Assembly (NCBI GenBank): GCA_002840405.1
Contig: PHAR01000009.1
Span: forward strand, 62,001 to 126,000
From: Deltaproteobacteria bacterium HGW-Deltaproteobacteria-8
GTDB taxonomy: Bacteria; Desulfobacterota; Desulfovibrionia; Desulfovibrionales; Desulfovibrionaceae
Direction: 5' to 3'
DNA length: 64,000 nt
The stretch's first letter is position 1. Each line of letters starts with the position of its first letter. The notes below the pieces were generated by a model. It was not told where the DNA came from. It made no database searches and saw nothing but the letters and a program-made list of their open reading frames with translations. This document shows positions 46,315 through 54,678 of the stretch, piece after piece. The translations under genes were made by a program, and so were the position numbers.

Positions 46315-47241
46315 ATGCGCAGAAGCTCCCATGTTCTGGCCCTTGTCCTGGCCCTCGTCCTCCTCGCCGCAGCCTCGGCCCAGGCCCAGGGCCTGACCAA
46401 AATCGCCGAGAACGTCTACTCCTACGTCGGGGTCAAGGACGACTCGCCCAAACACAGCTACGCCGCCAACGCGGGCATCGTCATCGGCGCCGATGGCGTG
46501 CTGGACATCGACACCCTGACCTCTGCCAAGGAAGGCAAGCGCCTTTTGCAGGACATCCGGGCCATCACCAAGAAGCCCATCAAGTACGTGGTCACCACCC
46601 ACGCGCACTTCGACCACGCCCTGGGCTCCAGCGTGTTCACGGACCTCGGCGCCACCCTGGTGGGCCATGAGCTGGACCGCGCCTACCTGGCCAAAAACGG
46701 CGAGCGCATGCTGAAGAAGTCCCAGGCCTTCGGCCTGACCCCGCAAGACATGGCAGGCACCAAGATCGTGCTGCCCAGCCTGACCTTCACCGAGCGCATG
46801 ACCATCCGCCTGGGCGGCGAGACTATTGAGCTCATCCACCTGACGCCCTCGCACACGGGTGGCAGCACCCTGGTGTACCTGCCCAGGCAGAAGGTGCTCT
46901 TCGCGGGCGATGTGCTGTTCACGGACTTCCACCCCTTCATGGGCGAGGGCGACATCCCCGGCTGGGTCAAGACGCTGGACTTCATCCAGGGCCTGGACGC
47001 GGCCGCCATCATCCCCGGCCACGGCCCGCTTTCGACCAAGAAGGACGTGGCCGAGATGCGCGACTACATCCTGCTCTTCGACGCCAAGGCCACGGAACTG
47101 GCGGCCACCGCCACGACCAACGACGCCAAGACAGCCGCCTCGCTGGCCGCCGAGATGAAGAAGCTTTTGCCCGCCCGCACCCTGGGCGTGGGCATGATCC
47201 AGTACAACCTGATGATCAAGTACCTGCCCGCCAAGAACTAG
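46315..47241 (+). CDS. Secreted metallo-beta-lactamase-fold hydrolase
   Basis: A 308-residue exported protein. The signal peptide (MRRSSHVLALVLALVLLAAA, cleavage near AQAQ) is followed by an MBL fold with zinc ligands THAHFDHALG (His96, His98, Asp100, His101), SHTGGST, AGDVLFTDFHP and IIPGHGPLS. The spacing is typical for SoxH/quinoprotein relay-like MBL proteins rather than for true beta-lactamases; the substrate is unknown. AAAGGA lies six bases before the ATG at 46315; an ATG at 46309 is too close to that site to be used. It lies about 130 bases after the C_GCAxxG_C_C gene and may be part of the same transcription unit. Confidence 0.85.
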   Translation: MRRSSHVLALVLALVLLAAASAQAQGLTKIAENVYSYVGVKDDSPKHSYAANAGIVIGADGVLDIDTLTSAKEGKRLLQDIRAITKKPIKYVVTTHAHFDHALGSSVFTDLGATLVGHELDRAYLAKNGERMLKKSQAFGLTPQDMAGTKIVLPSLTFTERMTIRLGGETIELIHLTPSHTGGSTLVYLPRQKVLFAGDVLFTDFHPFMGEGDIPGWVKTLDFIQGLDAAAIIPGHGPLSTKKDVAEMRDYILLFDAKATELAATATTNDAKTAASLAAEMKKLLPARTLGVGMIQYNLMIKYLPAKN

Positions 47242-47675
47242 TCCCTGCCGGAGGGGGCTGGCCACCCGCTGGCCCCCTCCGCATCCCAAACCCCGCGCAT
47301 TCAAGGTCCCCGCCGCAGCCGACACCTCCGTTGCGCCCTGCCCTTCCAACATCCTTCCCTGAAACCTCCTCCCGGCAGGTCGGCCCGACACTTTGGCCCG
47401 GCATCCTGACATGACCAGCCACCGGCTCGTCACGCCCCCTGCCCCGCGCTGCACAACCCTTTGCAGCCGTCACCAAAGCGTCACCCTCGTGGCGTGCTTT
47501 TGTGCTGGATTTCCTCTTGGCAACTGTTTAGAGAATTTCTACAACCAGTGGCAATCAGCGGGTGCGTGAGCCCGTTCAAGTGGGGGGTGAGTCAAAAGAA
47601 ATCAACACATTAGGCACGACGAGCGGTGGCCCTGCCGGTCTGACCAGACCGAACTCCCAAACACCAAGGGAACCC
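47242..47675. other. 434-bp intergenic region before the PhoH gene
   Basis: A GC hairpin (GGAGGGGGC at 47250-47258 with GCCCCCTCC at 47272-47280) lies right after the MBL gene and may end its transcript, although no T-run follows. The rest includes an AT-richer stretch near 47500-47560 that probably carries the PhoH promoter. No gene is supported. Confidence 0.45.
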
Positions 47676-48869
47676 ATGGCATCAAAAAACTTCGTGCTCG
47701 ACACCAACGTGCTCATTGAGAATCCCAAGTGCATCGCAGCACTTAGAAACGGCAACGAAAACGTCATCCACATCCCGTACACGGTGCTCACCGAACTCGA
47801 CGGGCTCAAACGCGACGCCCGCATCGGCCATGTGGTGGCCCAGGCCGTCACCTCCATCATGGAGGACCCCAAGGTCCTGATCTTCCCGCCAAACGGCCAC
47901 AACTTCTCGCCCGACATGTCCGCCGACGACCGCATCCTGCGCGAGATCGGACACCAGAGCGGACTCGGCGAGCCCATCCTGGTCACCAACGACCGCATCC
48001 TCCAGCTCAAGGCGCGCGTCTTCGGCATCCCCAGCGAGGGCTACCGCGACTCCGTACCCTTCCAAAGCGAATCGCAGATCTACACCGGCTTTGTGGAAGA
48101 GGGCGAAGAGCCCGTGCCCAACTCCTTCAGGTGGGAGAACGGCACCCCTGTGTTCCACGGCCCGGAGGGACCCAAGCCCATCGGCTACAACCACGAGATC
48201 TGGGGCGCCAAGCCGCGCACCGTGTACCAGAACCTGGCCATGGAGCTCATGCTCGACCCGCGCATCGACCTCGTGTCCATCCAGTCCGAGGCGGGCTACG
48301 GCAAGACCTTCCTGGCCCTGGCCGCCGCGCTCTTCCTGACCCTGGAGCGCAAGGACAACCCCTACAAGCGCATCTACCTGGTCAAGCCCATGGTGGAGAT
48401 CGGGGCCAAGATGGGCTACCTGCCCGGCGACGTGGAAGAAAAAATGGGGCCCTACGTGCGCTACATCACCGACCTCCTGCTCAAGCTGCACGAGATGCGC
48501 CCGGCCAACCGGATCTTCCAGGACCCCCAGGCCGACACCCTCAAGCTCAACCCCAAGCGCTTCATCATCCAGCCCATCGCCTTCATCCGGGGCATGAACA
48601 TGGAAAACTGCATCGTCATCGTGGACGAGATGCAGAACCTCTCGCGCAATGAGACGCGCGCCCTGCTCACACGCATGGGCGAGGGCGTGAAATGCTTCTG
48701 CCTGGGCGACACCCGCCAGGTGGACAACCCCTACCTGAACGAGGCCAACAATGGGCTCAACTGGGTGGTGAAGAAACTCAAAGGCTACAAGAACTACGCG
48801 CACATGGTCCTGAAGGGCGAAAAATCGCGCGGGCCCATCACCGACATTGTGCTGAAGAGCAAGCTTTAG
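47676..48869 (+). CDS. PIN-domain PhoH-type ATPase
   Basis: A 397-residue fusion. The N-terminal PIN nuclease domain (about 1-130) starts with FVLDTNVLIENP and contains TELDGLKRD and TNDRILQLKA, which supply the acidic metal-binding residues. The C-terminal PhoH ATPase (about 180-397) has Walker A SEAGYGKTF, YLVKPMVEIG and Walker B IVIVDEMQN. PhoH2-type proteins are thought to be ATP-driven RNA helicase-nucleases, and some act in toxin-antitoxin pairs. No antitoxin gene is visible here, so a general RNA-turnover role is more likely. The start ATG at 47676 follows AAGGGAA. A long frame extends upstream but has no ribosome binding site. Confidence 0.9.
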   Translation: MASKNFVLDTNVLIENPKCIAALRNGNENVIHIPYTVLTELDGLKRDARIGHVVAQAVTSIMEDPKVLIFPPNGHNFSPDMSADDRILREIGHQSGLGEPILVTNDRILQLKARVFGIPSEGYRDSVPFQSESQIYTGFVEEGEEPVPNSFRWENGTPVFHGPEGPKPIGYNHEIWGAKPRTVYQNLAMELMLDPRIDLVSIQSEAGYGKTFLALAAALFLTLERKDNPYKRIYLVKPMVEIGAKMGYLPGDVEEKMGPYVRYITDLLLKLHEMRPANRIFQDPQADTLKLNPKRFIIQPIAFIRGMNMENCIVIVDEMQNLSRNETRALLTRMGEGVKCFCLGDTRQVDNPYLNEANNGLNWVVKKLKGYKNYAHMVLKGEKSRGPITDIVLKSKL

Positions 48870-49238
48870 GAGGCTGTGGCCAGGGGCTCCGCCCCCGGCA
48901 CCCCCGCCGTGGGACGGGCCTCCGGCGGCCAAGGGGCCTGAGGCCCCTTGGAACCCCCATTACGCCGAAAGGGCTGTTTCAGGAGGAACCTGAAACAGCC
49001 CTTTCGGCTTTCTTTGGGGCAGTCACGGGAGAGCGTCTTGCTCTTTGCCCTCTGCACCCACCGTCTTAAAAGGGCCAACCGTGCTTCGCTACCCAGCCCT
49101 CTTCAAAGGGGCCAACCGTGCGCGAGTTTTTGAGCGTCTCCGCTCAAAAACTCGCGCACATTGCCAGGGCCGGCCCAGGCCAATGGGGGGTCCGGGGGCC
49201 TCAGGCCCCAGGCCGCCGGAGGCATCCCAGGTCTTTGG
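48870..49238. repeat. Repeat-rich intergenic region: composite repeat copy 2 and a 19-bp perfect palindrome
   Basis: This 369-bp gap between convergent genes holds the hairpin CCAAGGGGCC/GGCCCCTTGG (48929-48951); the terminator-like 20-bp perfect inverted repeat GCCGAAAGGGCTGTTTCAGG (48964-48983) with its complement (48989-49008), followed by TTTC; two copies of GGGCCAACCGTGC about 37 bases apart (ending near 49084 and 49122); and a 19-bp perfect inverted repeat (49118-49136 with 49141-49159, loop TCTC). The first two match the 13381-13488 element. Confidence 0.8.
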
Positions 49239-49589
49239 CTATTTCGCCTTCTTGGCGGCGGGCTTCTTGGCAGCGGGCTTGGCGGGCTTGGGCTCAGTCT
49301 CGGGCATGTCCTTGGCCCAGTCCAGCAGCGCCTCGGCGATCTTGCGGCCCTGCTCCACGTTGGAGATGTTGAACTTGCTCTGCTGCTTGTATTCGCCGCC
49401 GGTCTTCTTGTAGCGGCGCACGGAGAAGGCCACCGGGCCGTAGTCGACGCGCGCGCGGTCCATCTCCCGGTACTTGAAGAGGATGGTGGTCCAGGCTCCG
49501 CGAGAGAGGATGACCTTGTCCAGTTCCTCGCGCACGAGCAGTCCTTCCTCTTCAAAGCTGATGGTGATTTCGTCCACGGTTTCGGCCAT
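49239..49589 (-). CDS. Conserved small protein with Lys/Ala/Pro-rich tail
   Basis: A 116-residue protein with no family I can name. The first 90 residues look folded (EITISFEEEGLLVREELDKV, WTTILFKYREMDR, VAFSVRRYKK, SKFNISNVEQGRKIAEALLDW). The last 20 are a basic PAKPAAKKPAAKKAK tail that could bind nucleic acid. No signal peptide and no cysteine. AAGGGAGG precedes the ATG. It lies 40 bases downstream of the GATase gene and is likely co-transcribed with it. The function is unknown. Confidence 0.75.
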   Translation of the reverse strand: MAETVDEITISFEEEGLLVREELDKVILSRGAWTTILFKYREMDRARVDYGPVAFSVRRYKKTGGEYKQQSKFNISNVEQGRKIAEALLDWAKDMPETEPKPAKPAAKKPAAKKAK

Positions 49590-49629
49590 GGGTGCCTCCC
49601 TTAAGATATAGATGATCTGGGGCCGGGCT

Positions 49630-50358
49630 CTACCCCAGCGCGGCCATGTTGTCCAGGATGCGGTCAAGAAGGCCCCGCAGGGCCGCGAGCCGCTCCGGCC
49701 GCTCCAGCATGGCGGCGACGGGCTGGATGTACGGCTGGGCCTGGGGGTCCAGGCGGATCTCGTCCGCGCAGTGCTCGGCGATCTCGGCCATGCTCCCGGC
49801 GTTGGTCTCCAGGTGGAACTGCAGGCCGACCACACGGCCCCTCTTGGCCTCGAAGGCCTGGTGCGCGCAGCCCTCACTTTTGGCCGTCCACAGCGCGCCC
49901 TCGGGGATGGAGAAGGTGTCGCCGTGCCAGTGGAAGGCCTCGTAGGTGTTGGGCAGACAGCAGAAAATGCGGCTCAGCGCGGCCTGGGGCGCGGCCTGGA
50001 CCTCGTGCCAGCCGATCTCGGAATGGCGGTTTCTGGTCACTGTTCCGCCCAGCACCACGGACAGAAGCTGCGCGCCCAGGCACACGCCCAGGACCAGCTT
50101 GCCCGCGTCCACGGCCTGGCGCAGGAAGCGCTTCTCTCCGGCCAGCCAGGGGTATTTGTCGTCGTCGTACACGCCCATGGGACCGCCCATGACGATGAGC
50201 CAGTCGAAGCTGGCCAGGTTCGGCAAAGCCTCGCCCTTCCAGAGGTCGGTGTGGGTCAGGCTGTGGCCGCGCTTGGCGGCCCAGGCCGCGATCTCGGCCT
50301 CGCGCTCGAAGCTCTCGTGGCGGATGCCGTGCAGGCGCAAGGGTTTGGGCATGGGCAT
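49630..50358 (-). CDS. Class I glutamine amidotransferase-like protein
   Basis: A 242-residue GATase1 domain protein. The nucleophile is Cys93 in GVCLGAQLL, the oxyanion region is VMGGPMGVYDD, and the catalytic His is in GLQFHLET. It is related to the GuaA-like stand-alone amidotransferases used for gamma-glutamyl hydrolysis or as glutaminase subunits; the partner enzyme is not known. GGAGGA lies eight bases before the ATG at 50358. The gene is followed by a small Lys-rich protein gene and preceded, 29 bases away, by the spermidine synthase-like gene on the same strand. Confidence 0.87.
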   Translation of the reverse strand: MPMPKPLRLHGIRHESFEREAEIAAWAAKRGHSLTHTDLWKGEALPNLASFDWLIVMGGPMGVYDDDKYPWLAGEKRFLRQAVDAGKLVLGVCLGAQLLSVVLGGTVTRNRHSEIGWHEVQAAPQAALSRIFCCLPNTYEAFHWHGDTFSIPEGALWTAKSEGCAHQAFEAKRGRVVGLQFHLETNAGSMAEIAEHCADEIRLDPQAQPYIQPVAAMLERPERLAALRGLLDRILDNMAALG

Positions 50359-50387
50359 GGAAATCGTCCTCCGGGTTTGATGCGGCC

Positions 50388-51920
50388 CTACAGGCTCAGC
50401 AGGTAGTGCTCCACGGGCGCGAAGTCGTCGGTGAGCGCCGGGGGGTCTCCGGGCCGGGGCGGGCCGGGCTCGAAGCGCGCGTCCAGCATGGCCTGGAGAT
50501 CCGCCTTGGGGCTGGTCAGCGCCGGGGCCGCAGGCGACTTGAAAGCCACCAGCAGGATGTTCTGGAACGCCGCCGGGTCGTCGGGGTGCAGCACCAGGAA
50601 GCTCTCCACGCGCGGAAACACGGACGCGTACGTGGCCAAAAGCGCCCGGTAGAAACGGCTGCGCGGGCCTTCCGCCGCGCTGATGCAGTTCACCAGCACC
50701 ACGCCGTCGGCGTCCAGCAGGGACGAAAGCGCGGTCAGCGTCTCCCGCGTGGCCAGATGGAAGGGCACGGAATAGTGGCTGGTGAACACATCCATCAGGG
50801 CCACCTGGTACGGTTCAGCGCCGGGCTGGGCGCGGGCCCCCTCGCGTGCGAGAAAACGCCGGGCGTCGTCGTGGAAGACGCGGACGTCCGGATGCCCGGT
50901 CCACTGGAAATACCTGCGCGAGATGGCCGTGACCCCAGGGTCGATCTCCACCACGTCCATGTGCGGCCGGCCGCCGAACTCCTGGGGCTGGCTCAGCACA
51001 TACTTGGGGAAGGAGTAGCCCCCGCCGCCGAGCATGAGCATGCGCCGGACGTCCGGCCGGAAGTGCCCGGCCAGGCGGTAGAAGCGCGTGTAGGCCACGG
51101 CCAGGGCCTGGGGGTCGGCGGGATACAGGGCCGACTGCACGCCTTCCGGCCCGGTGGTCATGACGCGCATCTCCTTGCCGCTGCGCTCGTCCGTGGTGTT
51201 GAACACCAGCACGCGCTGGTACCCGGTGTCCAGGTCGAACAGGCCGATGCGCCGGAGCTGGCCGTCCCACGCGGCCAGGGTCACAGCGGCCAGCCCCACC
51301 AGGGCCAGGGCCGCGAGCCGGGCCACGACATCGCCCCGGTACACGCAGGCCGAGGCCACCACCAGCACCCCGGCCATGCACAGGATGATGTTCGTGGTGC
51401 CCAGGGTGGCCGTGAGCCAGAAGCCCGCGGCAAAGGTGCCGGTGATGCTGCCCAGGGTCGACAGGGCGTAGAGGTTCCCGGCGGTGCGGCCGGAGCTGGC
51501 CGCGCTCTCCAGGCGCAGGCGCACGGCAAAGGGCGAGACCATGCCCAGCAGCACCGAGGCCGGGCCAAAGAGGATCGCCGTGGCCAGGAGCGTGACCCCG
51601 GCCATGGGCAGGGGCAGCTCGGGCAGGCCCCAGGCCGTGCGGTTTTGCAGAAAGTGCAGCAGCAGGCCCTTGGTTCCGGCCAGGAGCAGCGTGGCCAGGG
51701 CGGCATAAAGGATCAGCCGCGAGAGGAGTCTGGGCTCGGGCCTGCGGTCGGCCAGGCGGCCGCCCCACCAGTAGCCCAGGGACAGGGCTCCCAGCACCAC
51801 GCCGATGAGGCTGGTCCAGACCACGATGGAGGTGCCGAGATACGGCGCGAGCACGCGCGAGCCCGTGAGCTCCAGCACCATGACCACGGCTCCGCAAAGG
51901 AATACGGCGAGTTCGAGCAT
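50388..51920 (-). CDS. Membrane-embedded spermidine synthase-like protein
   Basis: A 510-residue fusion. The N-terminal part (about 1-210) has seven to eight membrane helices with a conserved first motif (MVLELTGSRVLAPYLG, SLGYWWGGRLADR). The C-terminal part (about 225-480) is a spermidine synthase-like Rossmann methyltransferase fold with MLGGGGYSFPKYVL, VVEIDPGVTAISRRYF, DDARRFL and DVFTSH. These membrane-bound relatives are widespread and their reaction is mostly unproven; some act as aminopropyl- or methyl-transferases. aguB elsewhere in the window would supply putrescine, but the link is speculative. The frame starts at MLELAVFLCG; no strong ribosome binding site is seen. Confidence 0.87.
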   Translation of the reverse strand: MLELAVFLCGAVVMVLELTGSRVLAPYLGTSIVVWTSLIGVVLGALSLGYWWGGRLADRRPEPRLLSRLILYAALATLLLAGTKGLLLHFLQNRTAWGLPELPLPMAGVTLLATAILFGPASVLLGMVSPFAVRLRLESAASSGRTAGNLYALSTLGSITGTFAAGFWLTATLGTTNIILCMAGVLVVASACVYRGDVVARLAALALVGLAAVTLAAWDGQLRRIGLFDLDTGYQRVLVFNTTDERSGKEMRVMTTGPEGVQSALYPADPQALAVAYTRFYRLAGHFRPDVRRMLMLGGGGYSFPKYVLSQPQEFGGRPHMDVVEIDPGVTAISRRYFQWTGHPDVRVFHDDARRFLAREGARAQPGAEPYQVALMDVFTSHYSVPFHLATRETLTALSSLLDADGVVLVNCISAAEGPRSRFYRALLATYASVFPRVESFLVLHPDDPAAFQNILLVAFKSPAAPALTSPKADLQAMLDARFEPGPPRPGDPPALTDDFAPVEHYLLSL

Positions 51921-52037
51921 CAGGCGCGCCCCCAGGAATCGAGATGCGCGACCTTACGCTGGCGCGGCGGGTGAGCGCAAGAGGGGGACAAGGGGAGAGG
52001 CAAGGGGGGCCTTGCCGGAAGGTGGTCCGGGGGGCGG

Positions 52038-52970
52038 CTACAGGTCCACCAGGGTCACGTCCGCAGGCGACAGCGGCTCGCCCAGGAAAATCTCGCCGAT
52101 CTTGGCGAAGCGCTCGGGGTCGTCCGTGGCGAAAAAACGCACGGTTCCTTGAACCGGCCCCGGAAGGCTACCCGCGCCCGCAGCCACGCCCGCAGCCATG
52201 CCCTCGTTCCGCAGGAGCCCGCGCGCGGCCAGCTCCTCGGCCACCCAGCGGGCCGTGGTCTCGGCGGAGTCGATGAGGCACACGCCCTGGGGCAGCACGC
52301 TCTGGATGGCCTCGGCCAGCACCGGGAAGTGCGTGCAGCCGAGGACCAGGCAGTCCGGGCTGCCGTCCGGGAACTCGGCCATGAGCGGGTCGAGGTAGCG
52401 CCGGGCGATGTCCGTCACCACCTGCCCGTCGATCCAGCCCTCCTCGGCGAGCGAGACGAAGAGCTGGGCGGGCCGGGTGGCGATGGTGGCCTCGGGCCGA
52501 CGGCGCAGGATGGCGCCCTGGTAGGCCGCGCCGCGCACGGTGCCGCCCGTAGCGATGACCGCGATGCGGCCGCGCGGGGCGGCTTCGCAGGCGGCGGCCG
52601 CGCCGGGCTCGATGACCCCGGTGCAGGGCAGGCCGGGGTAGGCCTCGGCCAGGCCGGGCATGGCCACGGACGAGGCGGTGTTGCAGGCGACCACGAGCAT
52701 CTTCACGCCGATGTCCACCAGGACGCGGGTGGTTTGCAGCGCGTAGCGGGCAACGGTCGCGCCGCTCTTTGTGCCATAGGGCAGGCGGGCCGTGTCGCCC
52801 AGGTACAGGAAATTCTCGGCGGGCAGCGCCTTGCGCAGGGCTCGCAGGACGGTCAAGCCGCCCACGCCGGAGTCGAAGACCCCTATTGGCAGATTTGCGG
52901 GGAGTGATGAAGTGTCGGTACTCATGGTGGAGTCGTTTTGCACCGGGGCGCGGCGGGAGTCAATCGGCAC
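52038..52970 (-). CDS. murI: Glutamate racemase
   Basis: A 310-residue MurI. Motifs are IGVFDSGVGGLTV, VACNTASS with the first catalytic Cys, and GCTHFPVL with the second. It makes D-glutamate for peptidoglycan. I annotate the GTG at 52970 as the start because GGAGGGGTGAG lies directly upstream, inside the end of the thioesterase gene, which couples the two. An ATG at 52925 gives a protein 15 residues shorter but has no ribosome binding site. An acidic C-terminal extension of about 25 residues after SLPGPVQGTV is longer than in E. coli. Confidence 0.92.
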   Translation of the reverse strand: MPIDSRRAPVQNDSTMSTDTSSLPANLPIGVFDSGVGGLTVLRALRKALPAENFLYLGDTARLPYGTKSGATVARYALQTTRVLVDIGVKMLVVACNTASSVAMPGLAEAYPGLPCTGVIEPGAAAACEAAPRGRIAVIATGGTVRGAAYQGAILRRRPEATIATRPAQLFVSLAEEGWIDGQVVTDIARRYLDPLMAEFPDGSPDCLVLGCTHFPVLAEAIQSVLPQGVCLIDSAETTARWVAEELAARGLLRNEGMAAGVAAGAGSLPGPVQGTVRFFATDDPERFAKIGEIFLGEPLSPADVTLVDL

Positions 52971-52971
52971 C

Positions 52972-53415
52972 TCACCCCTCCAGCAGCCGTTTCACCTCGG
53001 CCTCGTCCTCCACGATCTCAAAGGCGGCGCGCAGGGCGTCGGGCACCTTGGTGGGCCGTCCGGTCTTGAGGTCCACGAAGACCCACATGGTCTCGGCCTC
53101 GGCCAGAATGGTCTTGTCCGCCGCGCGCCAGAACAGGTACTTGCGCGGGCTCATGCGCGGGCTGAAGCCAGCGATCCAGGTGCAGGCCGTGACCACCTCG
53201 CCCAGGAACGCCGGACGCTTGTAGGTGATCTGGTGCGTGCGCACCACCCAGCCCATGCCCTCGTCCGCATAGCGCTGCATGGTCCAGCCCTGGGCGCTGG
53301 AGTGCGCCACGGCCACGTCCTGCATCCACTGGAGGTAGCGCAGGTTGTTCACGTGGCCCTGGATGTCGATGTCCGTCGCGGCGACAGTGATCTCTTGGGT
53401 GAAGATGCGCGGCAT
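52972..53415 (-). CDS. 4-hydroxybenzoyl-CoA thioesterase-family acyl-CoA thioesterase
   Basis: A 147-residue hot-dog-fold protein with the active-site motif TDIDIQGHVNNLRYLQWMQD (catalytic Asp) and a WVVRTHQITYKRPAFLGE segment. It should hydrolyse a short or aromatic acyl-CoA; YbgC- and FcbC-type members vary in substrate. AAGGGGAG precedes the ATG at 53415. Its stop is one base before the GTG of murI, and its start is 11 bases after the PocR-domain gene's stop, so the three form one operon. Confidence 0.87.
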   Translation of the reverse strand: MPRIFTQEITVAATDIDIQGHVNNLRYLQWMQDVAVAHSSAQGWTMQRYADEGMGWVVRTHQITYKRPAFLGEVVTACTWIAGFSPRMSPRKYLFWRAADKTILAEAETMWVFVDLKTGRPTKVPDALRAAFEIVEDEAEVKRLLEG

Positions 53416-53426
53416 GGCAGCTCCCC

Positions 53427-53930
53427 TTAGCCCTTGGCGGCCAGGGCCGCCTCGACGCGCTGGCGCAGCTCCTCGGCCAGGGCCTCGGCCTCGGCCTCGG
53501 GCATGGGCCTGAGGTCCGAGGTCAGCGCCGCCACTTCGGCCTCGCTGATGCCTGCGGACTTCTCGATCATGAACGAGTCCACCTCGCCCTCGCCCAGCAG
53601 CCGCCCGCAGCCGCCCACGATGCCCACCAGCTGGCCGTCCACCATCACCGGCACGCAGACCTTGAGCAGCCCGGCGTCGCACTCGCCCACCACGGGCAGG
53701 CCCGTGGCCTGGGCCTCGGCCGCCAGGGCCTGGTTGGCCACGGAGCAGATGGCCGAGACGCCCCCCGGCCTGGCCCGGATGGCCGGACAGAGGCGGTTGC
53801 ACCAGGTGGTGTGCCCGGTGAAGACGGAGCCCTTGACGTCGTAGGCGCGGCCGTTGAGCCCGTACCGTTCGAAGATCTCCTGCTCCAGGGCCTGCCAGGC
53901 CTCCTTGGACAGGATGTCGGTCATCTGCAT
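53427..53930 (-). CDS. Stand-alone PocR-type sensory-domain protein
   Basis: A 167-residue cytoplasmic protein that consists of a PocR-like ligand-binding domain. Five cysteines are spread through the segment TWCNRLCPAI to LLKVCVPVM (CNRLC, AIC, GEC, KVC), and the spacing fits a Cys-rich metal or cluster site. A conserved GGCGRL follows. PocR domains sense small molecules and are usually joined to a DNA-binding or kinase domain; here no output domain is present. AGGAGA precedes the ATG at 53930. A TTGAT/GTCAA box lies just upstream. The 30-residue C-terminal coil is Ala/Glu-rich. The role is unknown. Confidence 0.75.
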   Translation of the reverse strand: MQMTDILSKEAWQALEQEIFERYGLNGRAYDVKGSVFTGHTTWCNRLCPAIRARPGGVSAICSVANQALAAEAQATGLPVVGECDAGLLKVCVPVMVDGQLVGIVGGCGRLLGEGEVDSFMIEKSAGISEAEVAALTSDLRPMPEAEAEALAEELRQRVEAALAAKG

Positions 53931-53945
53931 GTTCGCGTCTCCTAA

Positions 53946-53959
53946 TTGATTTGCGTCAA
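53946..53959. promoter_or_regulatory. FNR/CRP-like palindrome upstream of the PocR-domain gene
   Basis: TTGAT (53946-53950), TTGC, GTCAA (53955-53959) matches the FNR-type TTGAT-N4-ATCAA at nine of ten positions. It is only 16 bases upstream of the start codon and next to the ribosome binding site, so if real it would more likely mark repression or an upstream promoter element. By-eye match; low certainty. Confidence 0.35.
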
Positions 53960-54082
53960 AGCGGGCGCAGGAAATTTTTGGCATAACCGGGCGAGGCCGT
54001 CAAACCGGCCCGCTCCAGCCGCAAGCCCATAACACGCCAAAACACATGCGGAAATATTTTTCAGAAAAGTGGATCGTTCCGG

Positions 54083-54110
54083 TTGACATTAAAGTAGGAA
54101 GGATTACTAT
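54083..54110 (+). promoter_or_regulatory. Sigma-70-type promoter
   Basis: TTGACA (54083-54088) and TACTAT (54105-54110) with a 16-base spacer lie 26 bases upstream of the start ATG at 54136. One of the best promoter matches in the window. Confidence 0.7.
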
Positions 54111-54135
54111 TTGTATCAGACAGCAAGGAGGAACC

Positions 54136-54486
54136 ATGGGCAGCCTGAATGAATATCGCGACCTTGAGATCGACTGGAGCATGACCCCCTGGGACGCCGT
54201 GACTCTTTACCTGGAGTGGGGCAACAACTCCTGGCACGCGCAGCATCAGCCCGTGCGCTCCAAGGCCGACTACAGCAACTATTTCGTGGTCTACACCTGG
54301 GACAAGCAGCCCAGGGCCATCCTGGTCCGGCGCAACTCCGAGGAAGCCCGGGAGCTGGTGGAGCTCGACCTGCCCGAGCAGATGGGCAGGAACTTCCTGG
54401 AGTCCGTGGGCCACCTGAAGGGCGTGTACCCGCCCAATGACGAAGTCCGCACCTGGCTGGAAACCCAGCTTCGCGCCAAGAATTAG
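54136..54486 (+). CDS. Small conserved protein of sulfate reducers
   Basis: A 116-residue soluble protein that resembles a conserved hypothetical family found widely in Desulfovibrio-type bacteria; I recall its EWGNN, PVRSKADYSNYFVVY and GVYPPNDEVRTWL segments but know no function. There is no signal peptide and no cysteine. It is rich in Trp and acidic residues. A perfect ribosome binding site (AAGGAGGAA) and a consensus-like promoter suggest high, perhaps constitutive, expression. It is a single gene, convergent with nothing and followed by a lipoprotein gene. Confidence 0.8.
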   Translation: MGSLNEYRDLEIDWSMTPWDAVTLYLEWGNNSWHAQHQPVRSKADYSNYFVVYTWDKQPRAILVRRNSEEARELVELDLPEQMGRNFLESVGHLKGVYPPNDEVRTWLETQLRAKN

Positions 54487-54678
54487 GGCAAGACGAACAC
54501 CCCCTGTCCGACGCACGCCTTTGCCAGACGAACACTTTCGCCAGACGAACACCTCTCCAACCTCCTCTCATTGATCCGCTTCATCCTCCTCTCCCCCAGG
54601 GGCCGGGCAACCGGCCCCACTTTTTTTGCCCGCCGCACATCTTGCCACCCGCCCCGGCCACGGAGTACACCACCGCAC

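Noticed and set aside
47676-48869. PIN-PhoH as a toxin-antitoxin module
   Set aside because: No small antitoxin frame with a ribosome binding site was found directly upstream, so a general RNA-processing role is more likely.
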